From contig NZ_BLAY01000081.1 of NCBI RefSeq assembly GCF_020521235.1, positions 1-44,559 on the forward strand: a DNA stretch of 44,559 nucleotides, read 5' to 3'. Shown one piece after another: positions 25,836 to 33,917 of this stretch. A model generated the notes under the pieces. It did not search any database, had not been told where the DNA came from, and worked only from the letters and a program-made list of their open reading frames with translations. The number at the start of each line of letters is the position of its first letter. Position 1 is the stretch's first letter. Position numbers and translations under genes: made by a program. The stretch is from Microseira wollei NIES-4236. Lineage in GTDB: Bacteria > Cyanobacteriota > Cyanobacteriia > Cyanobacteriales > Aerosakkonemataceae.

Positions 25836-26522
25836 TTAACCCAAAAGGGAAGAAGTGAGGAAAACAGTACCGATTGAGCAGATGACAAAGCCAGCGAATT
25901 GCAGGGGCGAGAAAGTTGGGCGGGTGAATTTCTTCATCGTCCAGTTGCCAATTAAAAGAGCAAGCAGAGAAATGGCATACTGAATCAAGCTAAAACCCAA
26001 CAAATACGCAAGTAGCGGTGTCATTTGTGCGCCGACGATGGATTCGCCATAAGCGTAGCCGTGAAATAAACCTGCGAAGGATGCTAGTGCTGTCAGCGCG
26101 ATGAAGTTGGGACGCTGTTGGGTGAATAGCATGACGCCAAAAGCGATCGCAGAACCCGCAATAATCATCTCAGCCCCTGGTAAGTTCAGCCCAAGCAAGT
26201 GAATTCCCGTGCCTAGCAGTGCTGTTAAGATAAATCCTGCTGGAATTAAAGCGCCTCGCGACAATCCAACTGCGAGCAATCCCATGGCAACAATAAAAGC
26301 AAAATGGTCTAAACCGATAATTGGGTGGGCTAATCCGGAAACAAAACCTTCAAAGAAATTGCTGGGTATTTTACCATCAAGGGCGTGGTGAGCGATCGCT
26401 TTTCCCGCCGCACTCAACAGTCCTAAACATACCAAAAATCCGCTAGCCGCAAAGCGGCGTCCTCCCAACTGGTGGATACCAGTACGCTTTGACTGCTGAC
26501 GCGAAACTTCTATTTTTGACAC
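25836..26522 (-). CDS. HupE/UreJ-family metal permease
   Basis: The 228-residue membrane protein has six or so helices and the family motif HPIIGLDHFAFIVAMG (about 86-101), with a second conserved histidine in GLFHGYAYGE. HupE/UreJ permeases carry Ni or Co. A cobalamin riboswitch directly upstream argues for cobalt. The start is GTG 26522 with GAGG about 9 nt upstream; a signal-like segment near residues 25-44 (AASGFLVCLGLLSAAGKAIA) suggests cleavage or a first transmembrane helix. It is the first gene of the likely operon hupE-DUF1636-cobW. Confidence 0.9.
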   Translation of the reverse strand: MSKIEVSRQQSKRTGIHQLGGRRFAASGFLVCLGLLSAAGKAIAHHALDGKIPSNFFEGFVSGLAHPIIGLDHFAFIVAMGLLAVGLSRGALIPAGFILTALLGTGIHLLGLNLPGAEMIIAGSAIAFGVMLFTQQRPNFIALTALASFAGLFHGYAYGESIVGAQMTPLLAYLLGFSLIQYAISLLALLIGNWTMKKFTRPTFSPLQFAGFVICSIGTVFLTSSLLG

Positions 26523-26547
26523 GATCTGTACCTCGCAGATTCATTTA

Positions 26548-26790
26548 TCCAACGTCGGCGGGTATCCTGACTTACTCGATTTTGGTAATTGGTAATTGGT
26601 AATTGCTAATTGCTAATTGCTAATTGCTAATTGTTTTTTGCGATTACCTCGTTCTGACTGGGAACGCGATTAGCGATTACCCAATCCAAAATCGACTCAC
26701 AGTTGCGGGACAGTGTCGGACTTGCACCAGACTTTCCCCGTTACCTCTGGCGGCTGCTCCCCGCCAGAACCGACCCAGCTTGCGTATTGT
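26548..26790 (-). promoter_or_regulatory. Cobalamin riboswitch with heptamer insertion
   Basis: Read on the minus strand, the element has GGGGAAAGTCTGGTGCAAGTCC, CTGTCCCGCAACTG and AGTCAGGATACCCGCC (each part of the cobalamin aptamer consensus, at about 26735, 26710 and 26572). It lies 26 nt upstream of the hupE-like start. Between GCAACTG and AGTCAGGATACC is a stem (GAGTCGATTTTGG with CCAAAATCGAGT) whose loop holds facing heptamer arms (26583-26690). The insertion is where the natural variable stem sits, so the ligand core is unharmed. It should turn the operon off in the presence of B12. Confidence 0.9.
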
Positions 26791-26808
26791 ACCGCAAAGC
26801 TTGTCGCT

Positions 26809-28821
26809 TCACAAACAGTCATCGGTTAATTGCTGGACGATGTAGCGATTGCGTCCTTCTGCTTTTGCCTGATACAATGCTTTGTCGGCTACATCGATCA
26901 GCATTTCCGGAAAAGAGCTAGCCGAAGGAATCGTACTCGCTACTCCCAAGCTGAGGGTGATATACTCGCTGACACAAGACTTGCGATGCTCGATCTGCAA
27001 CGATCTTAATATCGACTGGATTTCAACTGCTACCTTCGCCGCTCCTTGGGCCGTCGTGTTTGGCAGAATCACGGCAAATTCTTCACCGCCGTAACGCGCT
27101 ACTAAATCGGCGGGGCGACGGGCGGCGGCGCGAATCCCATTGGCAATTTCCTGCAAACAACTGTCTCCCGCTATGTGTCCGTAGGTGTCGTTGTAGGCTT
27201 TGAAACAATCCACATCGCAGAGAATCAACGACAGCGGTTGTTGTTCTCTTAGCATACGCAGCCACTCGTTGTCAAGATATTCGTCAAAACGGCGGCGATT
27301 GGCGACTTGAGTTAAGCCATCTAAACAAACTAATTGCTGCAACTGTTGGTTGGCGGTGACTAACTGTTGGTAAAGTTCTGCTTGTTGGATGGCGATCGCT
27401 ACAGAGGTTGCCAATTGTTTGAGCAACTCAATTTCCCACACTTGCCAATGGCGGGAGGCAGAGCATTGATGGGCGCCCAGGATTCCCCAAAGATGAGTGT
27501 AAGCGAGTAAAGAGCCAAATTCTCCCACTCCTCCCGCCTCTGGTGCTGCCTTTGTTGCCGTCAGGATAGGAACCACCAAGTTAGCCCTGACTTGCAGGGG
27601 GGCTAACAAATCGGCTTGACATTGGGGTATGTCACAGTTGTAGACATCGTCGATGGCTTTGATGCGACCGTTTTGATAGAGATGGACGTATTCTTGAGAA
27701 AAGCATTCATCAAAGATGATTCTTCCCAAGCTCTGCGTCCAATTTGAGCCTACTGATTCTACAACTACAATCCCGCTCCAATCTGGGAAAAAGCGGTAAA
27801 TAATCACGCGATCGCAAGCGAGAAATTGCCGCACTTCTGCCACCGTGGTATTAAGAATCGTCTCCAAGTCTAAAGACTGGCGGATGCGCGCCGCAATAGC
27901 CGCCACGAGTCGTTCTCGCGCAATTTGGTTTTGCAGCGCTTCTTCTGCCTGTTTGCGTTCGGTGATGTCCCGCAGGATCACCGCCAGTATGGTTTCTTGT
28001 GGCAGTTTTAGCTTATAAATCGATGCTTCGGCGGGAAACTGGGTCTGATCTTGGCGTAAACCCACAATCTCCCGACGTTCTCCCATTTTCCGCGAGATAT
28101 CGGCGGATTGGGCAAATTTATGCAGGTGCTGACGATGCACTGCCCGTAACGTTTCAGGCAATAACATGTCGATTGGCTTTCCTAAAACCTCCGCTGCGGT
28201 ATAGCCAAAGATTCTTTCCGCGCCCTGATTGAATATTTGAATCCGCCCAGTTGCGTCTACCGAGATAATCGCATCGTCGGCAATATCGAGAATCCCAGCT
28301 AAACTAGCTTGCGATTGTTGCAGTGCTGCTGCTGTTTGCCGATGTTCCAAGACTTCGGACTGCAATTGCTTCGTTCGCTCCTGTACCAATTGTTGCCAGC
28401 TATCGATCTGTAGATTTCCCAGCAGACTGGTTTGGGTGACGATGCCAACTAAAAAACCCTCCCCATCTACGATGGGGAGATGGCGAACCCGATGCTGGCG
28501 CAGCAATTCGATCGCCATCGCCATATCTGACATCTGGGATTCGTTCGCGGTGATGGGTTGATTCGTCATCACCTGAGCGATCGCTATCTCTTCTAAAACT
28601 CTCTTTTCTAACGTTATTTTTACAACATCTGTTTCTGTAAATATGCCTAAAAGACAAAGACGGGGGTTACCTGGGACGCTCTGAAGCTCGACCACGAGGA
28701 CATAGCTGGAGCGATTCTGACACATGAGCGCGAGCGCAACAGAAACCGGCGTGTCAGGAGATACCGTCAGGGGATGGCGGTCAATGGCTCGCTCGAGAGA
28801 CAAGTCTGGGGCGTTTGACAT
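26809..28821 (-). CDS. CBS-PAS-GAF diguanylate cyclase (GGDEF)
   Basis: The 670-residue soluble sensor has two CBS motifs (about 5-140; DRHPLTVSPDTPVSVAL, VMTNQPITANESQM), a coiled coil (140-175), a PAS domain (about 175-290; NQGAERIFGYTAAEVLGKP), a phytochrome-like GAF (about 300-490; CDRVIIYRFFPDWSG) and a GGDEF domain (about 505-665) with an intact active site GGEEF and the inhibitory RxxD motif (RPAD) five residues upstream. It should make cyclic di-GMP with product feedback. In the GAF domain a Cys is followed by Gln (IPQCQADLL), where bilin-binding relatives have Cys-His. The start is ATG 28821. It ends 19 nt upstream of the riboswitch, so the riboswitch may lie in a joint transcript. 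Confidence 0.93.
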   Translation of the reverse strand: MSNAPDLSLERAIDRHPLTVSPDTPVSVALALMCQNRSSYVLVVELQSVPGNPRLCLLGIFTETDVVKITLEKRVLEEIAIAQVMTNQPITANESQMSDMAMAIELLRQHRVRHLPIVDGEGFLVGIVTQTSLLGNLQIDSWQQLVQERTKQLQSEVLEHRQTAAALQQSQASLAGILDIADDAIISVDATGRIQIFNQGAERIFGYTAAEVLGKPIDMLLPETLRAVHRQHLHKFAQSADISRKMGERREIVGLRQDQTQFPAEASIYKLKLPQETILAVILRDITERKQAEEALQNQIARERLVAAIAARIRQSLDLETILNTTVAEVRQFLACDRVIIYRFFPDWSGIVVVESVGSNWTQSLGRIIFDECFSQEYVHLYQNGRIKAIDDVYNCDIPQCQADLLAPLQVRANLVVPILTATKAAPEAGGVGEFGSLLAYTHLWGILGAHQCSASRHWQVWEIELLKQLATSVAIAIQQAELYQQLVTANQQLQQLVCLDGLTQVANRRRFDEYLDNEWLRMLREQQPLSLILCDVDCFKAYNDTYGHIAGDSCLQEIANGIRAAARRPADLVARYGGEEFAVILPNTTAQGAAKVAVEIQSILRSLQIEHRKSCVSEYITLSLGVASTIPSASSFPEMLIDVADKALYQAKAEGRNRYIVQQLTDDCL

Positions 28822-29069
28822 AAACGAGAGTGTCGTTTTCTACCAATTTGACACTCCCGCCTCTTAAACGGGTAGCATTGTTGACTTACGGGTGTAGAGA
28901 CCTTCGTTGTTGCTAGGAAGATGGGGAAGATGGGAATGATAGGGAAGTTGGGGATGACGCACCTCTGGTGGAGACGGGACGAAGCTGTCATGAACCCCAC
29001 GCATAAATGCGGGGGCTTGTAAGACTTAATTCTTGCTTGCGCTCGAATTATTCTACACGCCTACATGAC

Positions 29070-29281
29070 CAGACTAAGACTCACGCAGTCACGGTAGGAA
29101 CAAGTGTTAAAGCTCCTAAGAGCGAATGCACGAACCAGTTTGCAGCTCTAGAACTTCAGCATTAAACAGGTGTACAAGGGTTAAGCCAGTGTGTTGAAGA
29201 AAGTACCGATTCTGAACATTGTCGTTAGCGAAGCGGGGCGTTAGCCCGGTTCACTTTACTCCGAAAGGAAGATTAAAACTC
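29070..29281 (+). ncRNA. Likely omega RNA (HEARO) of IscB
   Basis: The 200 nt upstream of the iscB start have a scaffold-like structure: small hairpin GCTCCTAAGAGC (29111-29122), a stretch GCAGCTCTAGAAC, a purine-rich segment and a hairpin around GGGGCGTTAGCCC (29235-29248) just before the coding region. Omega RNAs of IscB are encoded directly upstream of the gene, and this placement and structure fit. The exact ends are guesses; a covariance search with the HEARO model would settle it. Confidence 0.65.
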
Positions 29282-30617
29282 ATGTTTGTATTTGTCTTAG
29301 ACAGCAACAAGAAGCCGCTCAACCCAACCCATCCTGCTAGAGCAAGGAAACTACTCAAGTTAGGAAAAGCTGCTGTGTTCAAAAGATATCCTTTTACGAT
29401 TATTTTGAAGCAGGAATTCGGAGAACCTTTCAACCAAGATTTAAGGATTAAAATTGACCCTGGAGCGAGGACAACAGGTATAGCAATCTTGCGAAACGAG
29501 GTTGTTCTGTGGGCAGCAGAACTAACTCATAGAGGATTTCAAATTCGAGATGCCCTGACCTCTAGAAGACAGTTAAGACGTTCTCGGAGGAATCGCAAGA
29601 CTCGTTACCGTCAACCTCGATTTGACAATCGTCGTCGCTCTGATAAATGGCTACCACCTTCGTTAATCAGTCGAGTAAATAATATTTTGACTTGGGTTAA
29701 ACGGTTATTGCGGTTATCACCAGTCACTGCCATCTCGACTGAATTAGTAAGGTTTGACACTCAACTGATGCAAAATCCAGAAATCACAGGTATTGAGTAT
29801 CAACAGGGATTGCTTGCCGGATACGAGCGTATAGAATATATGCTCGAAAAATGGCATCGGCGGTGTGCCTACTGTGGTGCTACCGAAATGGGGCTAGAGA
29901 TTGAGCATATTATTGCCAAGTCAAAAGGCGGGTCTAATCGTGTATCTAACTTGACCTTGAGTTGCACGAAATGTAATCAGAAGAAAGCGAATAAGCCCCC
30001 CAGAGCAATTCTTGAAGAACAAGCCTGAATTACTCAAGTCAATTCTTGACAGGTCTAATCGACCCTTAGCTGACACAGCAGCAGTTAACGCGACTCGATG
30101 GAAACTGTTTAATTGCCTTGAGGAGTTAGGTTTGCCCGTAGAAACTGGAACTGGAGGCAGGACTAAGTACAACCGTTGTCGTCAAAATTTGCCTAAAACT
30201 CATTGGCTAGATGCTGCGAATGTAGGCGCATCAACTCCAGACACTTTAAAAGTTTTGGTATCTAACCCTTTGATTATCAAAGCAACAGGACACGGCAACC
30301 GCCAAATGTGTGGAACCAATGCTTTTGGCTTTCCGATTCGACATCGGTCAAATACCAAAAAGCACTATGGTTTTCTTGCCTGGCGATATTGTCAAAGCTG
30401 TTGTCACCAAAGGCAAAAAGGTTGGCTCTTATATTGGTCGGGTTCAATGCCCTCGCAACAGGCAGTTTCGACATCACAACGGCTACAGGTCGGGTAGCAG
30501 GGATTAGTCACAAATATTGTTCATTTGTTCACAGGAGCGATGGTTATGCCTATCAATAATGATTCGCAAGCCGCTCAGTTGTTTGTGTAAGGGGGACAGC
30601 TTCCTCCCCATGGGTGA
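29282..30617 (+). pseudogene. iscB: iscB, RNA-guided nuclease, frameshifted
   Basis: ATG 29282 begins a PLMP-like domain (FVFVLDSNKKPLNPTHPARA), followed by RuvC-I (IKIDPGARTTGIAIL), an arginine-rich bridge helix (RRQLRRSRRNRKTRYRQPRF), RuvC-II (ISTELVRFD) and an HNH domain (CAYCGATEMGLEIEHIIAKS, CTKCNQKKANKPP). The frame ends at 30028. Homology continues in other frames: from about 30012 (KNKPELLKSILDRSNRPL, including the RuvC-III region KTHWLDAANVG), from about 30375 (LPGDIVKAVVTKGKKVGSYIG) and from about 30447 (ATGSFDITTATGRVAGISHKYC). The first shift is at a run of six Cs (29996-30001): with five Cs the frame reads NKPPEQFLKNKPELL. At least three shifts show a dead gene unless they are sequencing errors. 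Confidence 0.88.
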
Positions 30618-30746
30618 ACGACAGGGGCTACCGTTCCCTTACCAACCCCCGATTTATTTATGGTGAGAGTTGTGGAAAAATTAAAAACGTCTCTGGATCC
30701 CCGAAGTATTTTGTACTAATAAAGACCAATTACTCAAGCTCTGTAT

Positions 30747-31655
30747 ATGCCAACCATTAACAGGCTCGCCCTTTGTTTAGGATTGGACTATAGCCGCGAC
30801 AGTTTGATCGATTTACTCGACGCGCTCTCAGGGAACACCACGGCGATTTCTCCAGTAGAATTATGTGAACACCCCTCGTTTCGGCGAGGTTATAGCGCTT
30901 TGGCACTCTTCGGATGAAATAGCACAGACAACTTTCACTACTCGTCGTGGGCGTCATCTCAAACGCAAAGAAACAAAGGTGAGCCGAAAAATCCTTGGTT
31001 TGTCAACGAGAGATCGACGGTCTCACCTTTGTTTCTAGGCTCGTGGTGCGTAAGTCCTGTAACCATTTCCGGTTGGCATCAAATGTTGATGCGAGGTACG
31101 AAAGATTATCCGATGCACCAGCATCCTTTTACTTTATTGCAAGTCAGGGTCACGGATGAAACTGGTCAGCAACTGTGGCGTCCGATGTGGCTAATTGCAA
31201 TTGGTCAGCGGCGAGATGAATTAACTTTACTCGATTACTATCAGGCCCACCGACAACGATTTTATCTGGAGCATATGTTGCGTTTCAGTAAGCAACGCTT
31301 GCTGATGAGGTCTTTTCAAACCCCTGATGTAGAGCATGAAGAAAACTGGGCAGGACTTACGCAACTTGCTTATATACAGCTATGGGCAGCCAGGGAATTA
31401 GTGGAAATTCTTCCTCGTCCTTGGAAAAAATATCATCACAAAAAAACTAACCATTCTCTGACGCCTAGTTTGGTTCAACGAGACTTCTACCGAATTATGC
31501 GGACGATTAGCACACCAGCAGGTTCTCCCTTCCCCCGTGGTTTTTCTAGTGGGCGGATTCAAGGTAACTCTATACAAAAAAGAAAACTACACCCAGTGGT
31601 CAAACAGGGTAAAAAGATTAAAAAGAGCCAGTCTTCTACACAGAACGCTGCTTAA
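30747..31655 (+). pseudogene. Transposase remnants (ends only, deleted middle)
   Basis: An N-terminal piece at 30747-30917 (MPTINRLALCLGLDYSRDSL then IDLLDALSGN, PVELCEHPSFRRGYSAL) ends in a stop. A C-terminal piece in the 31029-31655 frame (GQQLWRPMWLIAIGQRRDEL, FYLEHMLRFSKQRLLM, VEHEENWAGLTQLAYIQLWAARELVEIL) matches the tail of a DDE-type cyanobacterial transposase family. The glutamate in the YLEHMLRF motif is the likely catalytic one. Most of the middle is missing, and a 97-bp palindromic element sits between the pieces (30970-31066). A possible further scrap at 30903-30963 (HSSDEIAQTTFTTRRGRHLK) is in another frame. The real C-terminal piece starts near 31060; the ATG at 31029 falls within the inserted repeat. 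Confidence 0.8.
30970..31066. repeat. Dispersed palindromic element, ACAAAGGTGAG arms
   Basis: GAAACAAAGGTGAG and its complement CTCACCTTTGTTTC enclose the core CGAAAAATCCTTGGTTTGTC-AACGAGAGATC, followed by the GTGCGTAAGTCCTG tail. Core and tail are shared with the GAAACCCGG copies, but the arms have another sequence. Confidence 0.85.
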
Positions 31656-31773
31656 AACCGCCTAATTACTCCTAATTAATTCGAGTTTATTTCGCGTTCA
31701 ATACTCGCGAAATATTTTTCTTTTGTCCAAAGTCCAGTCAATCTGAAATCTGCCATCTCAAATCTGCAATTTC

Positions 31774-32346
31774 TTATGGTTCTACTGTCACTGGCGTTCC
31801 TACCCTAACCATTTCATATAACGCTTCTACATCTCGATTTCGCATTCTAATACAGCCGTGGGAAACCGCCTGTCCAACTAATCGCTCGTTGGGCGTGCCG
31901 TGAAATCCTATATAATTTCTGCCATCTGTCCAAAATCCTATCCACCTCGCACCTAACGGATTATTTGGCCCCGGCGGAATCACCTGCCCATTCAAAGGAT
32001 GTTCCCAAATTGGATCGCGTTCCATGTGGAGGACTTTAAACTTACCTGTCGGCGTTTCCCACCCTGCCCTACCGATGGCGATGGGGAAACTTTTATCCAC
32101 GCGATCGCCCCGATATACATAAACCCGCCGCTCTCTCAATTTTATGACTAAACCAATCTCAACAGCGGGATTTACTGGCGCGGATTGCTCTGTATTAGGC
32201 GCTACTGGGGGTTGTCCAACAGGAGGCGCTTCCATGTGCGGTTTTGGCTCGATAGCTATTGCCTCGGCAGTTACAGCAGAAGCAACAGCAGCCTGCCCCC
32301 CGAAGGACATTGTTAAAATTATTACGCTTAACCCAAGAAGTTTCAT
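31774..32346 (-). CDS. L,D-transpeptidase (YkuD family), exported
   Basis: The 190-residue product has a signal peptide (MKLLGLSVIILTMSFGGQAAVASA), a Pro-rich linker (about 30-60) and a YkuD catalytic domain (about 65-190) with VKLRERRVYVYRGDRVDKSFPIA (IGLVIKLRERRVYVYRG in the sequence), GWETPTGKFKVLHME and the active-site motif SHGCIRMRNRDVEAL, including the catalytic cysteine and histidine. These enzymes form 3-3 crosslinks or attach proteins in peptidoglycan. ATG 32346 is preferred; a GTG at 32373 is possible. The murT-gatD genes nearby also act on the cell wall, but they are not in the same operon. Confidence 0.9.
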   Translation of the reverse strand: MKLLGLSVIILTMSFGGQAAVASAVTAEAIAIEPKPHMEAPPVGQPPVAPNTEQSAPVNPAVEIGLVIKLRERRVYVYRGDRVDKSFPIAIGRAGWETPTGKFKVLHMERDPIWEHPLNGQVIPPGPNNPLGARWIGFWTDGRNYIGFHGTPNERLVGQAVSHGCIRMRNRDVEALYEMVRVGTPVTVEP

Positions 32347-32688
32347 GTTTCCAGCTATCGATTTTCCTCGCACGATTACCGATACCTTGACATATTGATA
32401 ATTTTTATCGGTTCCGTATTGAAACTCGTTCCTATTGTAGTATTTTTACCTAAACTTTCCTCAGTAGAAACAGTTATATTGTAGCTGAGTCTGAAAAACA
32501 GACTTGTTTTGTCAGCGACTATACAGCAGAGCTTGCAAACCTGTGATAATCCAAACAACTCATACCTATAGGTAGAGTTACCGCCAAAAAGGTGAGAGTT
32601 AGAATTTGGGAGAAACAAAGGCAAGAGAAAAAGCTTTGCGAAGCAAGAGCTAGGTATAGTCGGCAAACGATCTCAAAGTGAGGTTAAA
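32347..32688. other. Divergent promoter region
   Basis: This stretch between the divergent L,D-transpeptidase gene and the next gene has no credible gene. I see no unambiguous promoter or repeat element, apart from a short imperfect inverted repeat near 32455-32492 (TCCTCAGTAGAAACAG/GTAGCTGAG). Confidence 0.5.
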
Positions 32689-33225
32689 ATGCGTCTTCAA
32701 AATGTGAAAATATTGACGGGGACGGCTCTCGTGGTGGCGTTAGGAGCGATCGCATCAAGTCCAGCGATCGCAACTGAAATGAGCGATCGCCTCCAAGACA
32801 ATCGAGTAGCTGTAGCATCCGACTCCAATTCTTACACCGGCACAATCAGAAGTATCGTTGGCAACATCGTAACCCTGGAACTGCCCAACGGCGATACCAA
32901 AGAAATCGGCTTAACTCGATTGGAACAGGGACGACTCGGTTTAGTCCCCGGTATGAAAATTATCGTCAGAATGGTAGACGGGCGTAGAATAGTTTCCCTC
33001 GCTCCCGCAGTAGAAGCAGTTACAATCGCCAGAGTCACGCGGATTGAGGAAACGACAACTCAGATAGAACGCACACCCAGGCGCATCGTGTTACCACCGC
33101 CGCAAGAAAGACCCGCACCTGTAAGACGGGCGCCAGTGCAACCCGCACCCGTTAGAATTGAGCCGGTGGAACAGACAACAGAAGTGGAACCTCTACCGCG
33201 CCGTCCCATCAGAGCGCTTTGGTAA
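32689..33225 (+). CDS. Exported hypothetical protein with proline-rich tail
   Basis: The 178-residue product has a signal peptide (residues 1-29, ending SPAIATE), a small beta domain (about 45-105: SYTGTIRSIVGNIVTLELPN, GLVPGMKIIVRMVDGRRIVSL) that may be an SH3/OB-like barrel, and a basic Pro/Arg/Val-rich tail (about 125-178). The ATG at 32689 has GTGAGG 6 nt upstream. A strong terminator follows at 33258. I do not recognise a named family. Confidence 0.8.
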   Translation: MRLQNVKILTGTALVVALGAIASSPAIATEMSDRLQDNRVAVASDSNSYTGTIRSIVGNIVTLELPNGDTKEIGLTRLEQGRLGLVPGMKIIVRMVDGRRIVSLAPAVEAVTIARVTRIEETTTQIERTPRRIVLPPPQERPAPVRRAPVQPAPVRIEPVEQTTEVEPLPRRPIRALW

Positions 33226-33257
33226 GATTATTGTTTTCACAGATATCTGCAACAGAG

Positions 33258-33297
33258 ATAATGCCGCCACTTTCTATAGGCGGCATTATTTTATATT
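33258..33297 (+). terminator. Rho-independent terminator
   Basis: ATAATGCCGCC and GGCGGCATTAT form an 11-bp perfect stem with a 10-nt loop (ACTTTCTATA), followed by TTTATATTCTT. It ends transcription of the gene at 32689. Confidence 0.85.
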
Positions 33298-33337
33298 CTT
33301 GGGCAGGCGGGACGCCTACCCCACAAGAAAAAATATA

Positions 33338-33486
33338 GCCGTTTGCGACTTGATAGAATACACTTGATTTTGCATAAGTTAATAGTCCGCTACGCCTGGC
33401 TTAGTTTGTGTAGCGGCACCCTTAAGGGTGCCGCTACACAAACTAAGCCACAAGGGCTGTATTCCACCAAGTCACAAACTGCTATA
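33338..33486. repeat. MITE-like palindromic element, copy 1
   Basis: A 54-bp perfect palindrome (33397-33450), with the core TTTGTGTAGCGGCACCCTT and zero spacer, lies in a unit whose ends are inverted: ATAGCCGTTTGCGACTTGAT (33338) on the left, and GTCACAAACTGCTAT on the right. Confidence 0.85.
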
Positions 33487-33836
33487 TCAGTTGTGGGATG
33501 GGTATCCTGCCCATCCGCCTACCCGACAAGAAAAAATATCAGTTGTGGGATGGGTATCCTGCCCATCCGCCTACCCGACAAAAAAAATATCAGTTGTGGG
33601 ATGGGTATCCTGCCCATCCGCCTACCCGACAAAAAAAATATCAGTTGTGGGAAGGGTATCCTGTTTGTCCGCCTACCCGACAAGAAAAAATATCAGTTGT
33701 GGGAAGGGCATCCTGCCCATCCGCCTACCCGACAAGAAAAAATATCAGTTGTGGGAAGGGCATCCTGCCCATCCGCCTACCCGACAAGAAAAAATATCAG
33801 TTGTGGGAAGGGCATCCTGTTTGTCCGCTGCTATTT
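33485..33836. repeat. 51-52-bp tandem array, seven units
   Basis: Units start TATCAGTTGTGGGA at 33485, 33537, 33588, 33639, 33691, 33743 and 33795. Each has the hairpin GATGGGTATCCTGCCCATC (or GAAGGGCATCCTG...) and a run of A. Several frames stay open through it and merge with the murT frame, but they are repeat translations and not protein. Confidence 0.9.
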
Positions 33837-33917
33837 TTGCCAGAAGTCCAATTTTTAGTTGTATATTATCAAACTGAAGCAACCTTGCCCTCTTGCCCAT
33901 TCTCAAAGGATGTCAGC

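Larger units (their letters stand above)
28985..30640 (+). mobile_element. IscB-type transposon relic
   Basis: A hairpin with ACCCCACGC...GCGGGGGC at about 28993-29019 may be the left end; the right end is probably near 30600-30650, where the IscB tail (LPPHG) is followed by GACAGGGGCTACCG. No tnpA is nearby, which is usual for non-autonomous IscB elements. The limits are estimates. Confidence 0.5.

Noticed and set aside
33485-33836. CRISPR array
   Set aside because: The whole unit repeats; there are no unique spacers and no cas genes.
33498-33917. N-terminal 140-residue extension of MurT
   Set aside because: It is a translation of the 52-bp array; GTG 33918 has a good ribosome binding site and begins where the family begins.
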